64,000 bases of DNA from Neptunomonas japonica DSM 18939 (GTDB taxonomy: Bacteria > Pseudomonadota > Gammaproteobacteria > Pseudomonadales > Balneatricaceae): assembly GCF_000422765.1 (NCBI RefSeq), contig NZ_AUGR01000020.1:1-64000 (forward strand). The letters run 5' to 3'. Made by a program: the position numbers and the translations under genes. The notes under the pieces are model-generated. The model saw nothing but the letters and a program-made list of their open reading frames with translations, searched no databases and had not been told where the DNA came from. Every line of letters starts with the position of its first letter. Position 1 is the stretch's first letter. Shown piece after piece: positions 61,862-64,000 of this stretch.

Positions 61862-63427
61862 TTAGCTTGCTAAATATTCTGCTAGGTATTGATCGAAGTT
61901 AAGCGTATCGCTCGCTTCGATCTCTGCCTGAGAGTTCAATGATTTACCGGCTTGCTCAGTGAGTTTTTGTTGAACAGCTTGAGGCAAAGATGACTGCTTA
62001 AAGGTGTGACGGTGCTCGGCGCTTTTTTGCATTAACCATTGTGTATGGTTGAGCCCGCTGTCTTTTAGGGCTTTTAATACCTGAGCCGACGGCGTGAGAG
62101 AGACATCGTTTAACTTGTCATGCTGGGCCGTTACGCACTGTACATAAGCTTCGTCATTATGAAGCTTACTTAGCATTTGGGCTGTCATTTTTACTTGTTG
62201 TAGTACGTCATTCCCCGCACTAGTAAGCGAAACTGAGCCGCTAAGTGTTTCTAGTGTCAACCCTGGTTCACGCCCACGTGAGATGACTTTATCTAGATTC
62301 ACACTGATCATATCGCATTCGACGTCACTGATCTCATCATCACTCATGAGCAAGCAGCTAATCAAAAACGCATCTAAAAATTTCGCTTGCTGGCTATCAA
62401 TACCGGTTGGTAGGAATGGATTGATATCCGTGTTGCGCACTTCTATATATTCAACGCCACGTTGTTGTAGGGCATGTAATGGCTTTTCGCCAGGTGCCGC
62501 TACTCGTTTGGGACGAATATCACTGTAGTACTCATTTTCAATCTGCAAAATATTGGTATTGAGCTGCTTGTAATGGCCATCAACTTTAGTGCCAATGGCT
62601 TCATAAGCACCGTAAGGCGTATGAATAGCTCTGTGTAATGAACTTATATAAGTGTTTAGGTGGTTAAAACAGATATTCAAAGAAGCCTGAGCCTTGTTTG
62701 AATAGCCTAAATCACTCATGCGCAATGACGTTGCATAAGGTAAGTAAAGCGTATGATCATGCAGGGTTTCTAAATTGTGTTTTTTCCCTTCCAAGAAGGA
62801 ATCGCACAATGCAGGAGATGCACCAAAAAGGTAGAGCAATAACCAAGAGTGACGACGAAAGTTTCGGATCAGCCTGAAATATGAGGCTGAACGAAATGCC
62901 TGTAATGACTCGGTATTACCTTGCTGGATTTGAAGTGTTTGCCAAAAATCATCAGGGAGCGAAAAGTTGTAGTGAATACCTGCAATGGTTTGCATCATTT
63001 TGCCGTAGCGATGCTCAAGGCCGACGCGGTAAATATGCTTTAGCTGGCCAACATTAGAGGCCCCAAAACGAGCGATAGGAATATCGGCTTCATCCTTAAT
63101 ATGGCAAGGCATGCTACCGGCCCATATTAGCTCTTCACCTAAATGCTGGTAACTGAACTTATGCAGCTCTTCAAGGAAGTTGAGCGCTTCTTCAGGCGCT
63201 TCAAAAACGGGCGTAATGAATTCCAGCAAAGATTCAGAATAGTCGGTGGTGATATCACCATTGGTCAGTGCCGACCCAAGCCCTACTGGGTGGCCCGTCT
63301 GAGATAACTCACCTGAGCCATCAACACGTAGGCCTTCTTTTTCGATGCCATGCAGGATGCCCTTGAAGTGGACGTCGTTGCCGTTGGACACAAGTTGTTC
63401 AAGCTGTTTTTTCAGAACTGATGCCAA
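61862..63427 (-). CDS. gshA: Glutamate-cysteine ligase
   Basis: A 521-residue enzyme of the gammaproteobacterial type 1 family that joins glutamate and cysteine, the first step of glutathione synthesis. It has GIEKEGLRV (about residues 27-35), TDYSESLLEFITP, the WAGSMPCHI block, HYNFSLPDDFW and YIEVRNTDINPF. The start is TTG 63427 with GGGAAGGG upstream; no nearer ATG gives the conserved N-terminus. The length is standard. Confidence 0.96.
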   Translation of the reverse strand: MASVLKKQLEQLVSNGNDVHFKGILHGIEKEGLRVDGSGELSQTGHPVGLGSALTNGDITTDYSESLLEFITPVFEAPEEALNFLEELHKFSYQHLGEELIWAGSMPCHIKDEADIPIARFGASNVGQLKHIYRVGLEHRYGKMMQTIAGIHYNFSLPDDFWQTLQIQQGNTESLQAFRSASYFRLIRNFRRHSWLLLYLFGASPALCDSFLEGKKHNLETLHDHTLYLPYATSLRMSDLGYSNKAQASLNICFNHLNTYISSLHRAIHTPYGAYEAIGTKVDGHYKQLNTNILQIENEYYSDIRPKRVAAPGEKPLHALQQRGVEYIEVRNTDINPFLPTGIDSQQAKFLDAFLISCLLMSDDEISDVECDMISVNLDKVISRGREPGLTLETLSGSVSLTSAGNDVLQQVKMTAQMLSKLHNDEAYVQCVTAQHDKLNDVSLTPSAQVLKALKDSGLNHTQWLMQKSAEHRHTFKQSSLPQAVQQKLTEQAGKSLNSQAEIEASDTLNFDQYLAEYLAS

Positions 63428-63508
63428 AGCTTAGCCCTTCCCAGATGATAAAATGGTTAGCATTATAACCAAACTGTTCTTAATAAAGCACAGAAACAGT
63501 GAGTTGCA

Positions 63509-64000
63509 TTATTTAACTTTAAAACCTGCAGCTTTTAATCCTGCTGCTAGCCCCGTATTTAAATGTGAGTTTGTATGAGGGCTGCTGGTCTTATTTGACT
63601 TAGGTGTTGCCGGCTTAGCTGTGGTGCGCTGGTCAACAGCGGCTGCTTTTGCAGGCTCTGCCTGACTCTTCATTGATAATGCAATACGCCTGCGTGCTTC
63701 ATCAACGTCAGTGACTCTGACTTGTACAATATCGCCTGTTTTGACCAGTGTGTGTGGGTCTTTTACGAACTGGTCTGATAACTGAGAAATATGTACAAGG
63801 CCGTCTTGGTGTACACCGATATCAACAAAGGCGCCAAAGTTAGTGACATTGGTAATTACACCTTCAAGTAGCATATCAAGATGTAGATCTTTGATGGTTT
63901 CTATGCCGTCGGCAAACTGCGCTGTCTTGAATTCAGGGCGCGGGTCTCTGCCTGGTTTATCTAGCTCAGCAATAACATCACGTACGGTGTATTCACCATA
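63509..64000 (-). CDS. tex: Transcription accessory protein Tex, C-terminal part
   Basis: The last 164 codons of Tex are present; the gene runs off the right edge (no start in the window). Visible are [20 protein letters not shown] and [16 protein letters not shown], followed by the S1 RNA-binding domain ([20 protein letters not shown], then [10 protein letters not shown]). Tex binds RNA and aids transcription and gene expression. It has a longer, Ala/Lys/Pro-rich tail after the S1 domain. Confidence 0.95.
   Translation of the reverse strand, partial: YGEYTVRDVIAELDKPGRDPRPEFKTAQFADGIETIKDLHLDMLLEGVITNVTNFGAFVDIGVHQDGLVHISQLSDQFVKDPHTLVKTGDIVQVRVTDVDEARRRIALSMKSQAEPAKAAAVDQRTTAKPATPKSNKTSSPHTNSHLNTGLAAGLKAAGFKVK

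Overview
The window looks like a chromosomal segment of a marine gammaproteobacterium, probably of the Oceanospirillaceae type (Neptunomonas, Amphritea or Marinobacterium-like). I infer this from gene content and order, not from a search. The clues are Pseudomonas-like blocks (pyrE-crc-rph-yicC, gmk-rpoZ-spoT, ABC-F/fkpA/algQ), a complete MSHA pilus operon, a rhombosortase with a GlyGly-CTERM target, and polyhydroxyalkanoate-type genes.

Layout. 1-340: the end of an rRNA operon (23S tail, 5S, terminator). 499-1520: a FabI-type enoyl-ACP reductase, then tRNA-Phe on the minus strand. 1729-14588: one long plus-strand MSHA type IV pilus operon (mshI, a PilN-like gene, mshJ-K-L-M-N-E-G-F-A-C-D-O-P) with many overlapping starts and stops. 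14597-17960: pyrE, crc, rph and yicC. 18040-23581: a defence-like patch with a hipBA toxin-antitoxin pair, a gene-poor stretch with a decayed reading frame, and an AT-rich 1086-residue NACHT NTPase ending in degenerate leucine-rich repeats (a bacterial NLR-like protein). 23708-32459: a fused LplT-PlsC-acyl-ACP synthetase (aas), an XRE regulator, a VIT/VWA surface protein with its rhombosortase, a glyoxalase, a small tautomerase-like protein and a TetR regulator. 32817-40022: a MoxR-DUF58-BatA/B/D operon. 40042-42958: a MerR-type regulator (CadR/PbrR) and its divergent metal-exporting P-type ATPase. 42964-44871: a GAF-GGDEF-EAL protein with a degenerate cyclase site. 45051-50070: acyl-CoA metabolism (PhaB-like reductase, malonyl-CoA decarboxylase, MaoC hydratase, isochorismatase-fold hydrolase, acyl-CoA synthetase). 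50112-51945: a FixL/FixJ-like two-component pair. 51991-55106: gmk, rpoZ, spoT. 55279-64000: a YbaK-HDOD protein, an ABC-F ATPase, a TIGR02444-like protein, fkpA, a WD40 lipoprotein, rsd/algQ, a FliL-like protein, gshA and the 3' part of tex.

How it fits together. The pilus ATPase MshE carries both copies of the c-di-GMP-binding MshEN motif, and a probable c-di-GMP phosphodiesterase lies in the same window, so pilus activity is probably tuned by c-di-GMP. In Pseudomonas yicC lies close to gmk-rpoZ-spoT; here about 34 kb separates them, and that interval holds the defence-like genes, the surface-sorting pair, the metal-export pair and the acyl-CoA genes. Crc keeps the ExoIII fold but has lost key nuclease residues, as in Pseudomonas. 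A-rich motifs of the type bound by Hfq/Crc lie at the starts of crc itself, the acyl-CoA synthetase gene and phaB.

The strongest candidate for a less described system is the NACHT-LRR protein at 20321-23581. The most unusual sorting context is the VIT/VWA protein paired with a rhombosortase. No CRISPR array, insertion sequence or intact prophage was seen.
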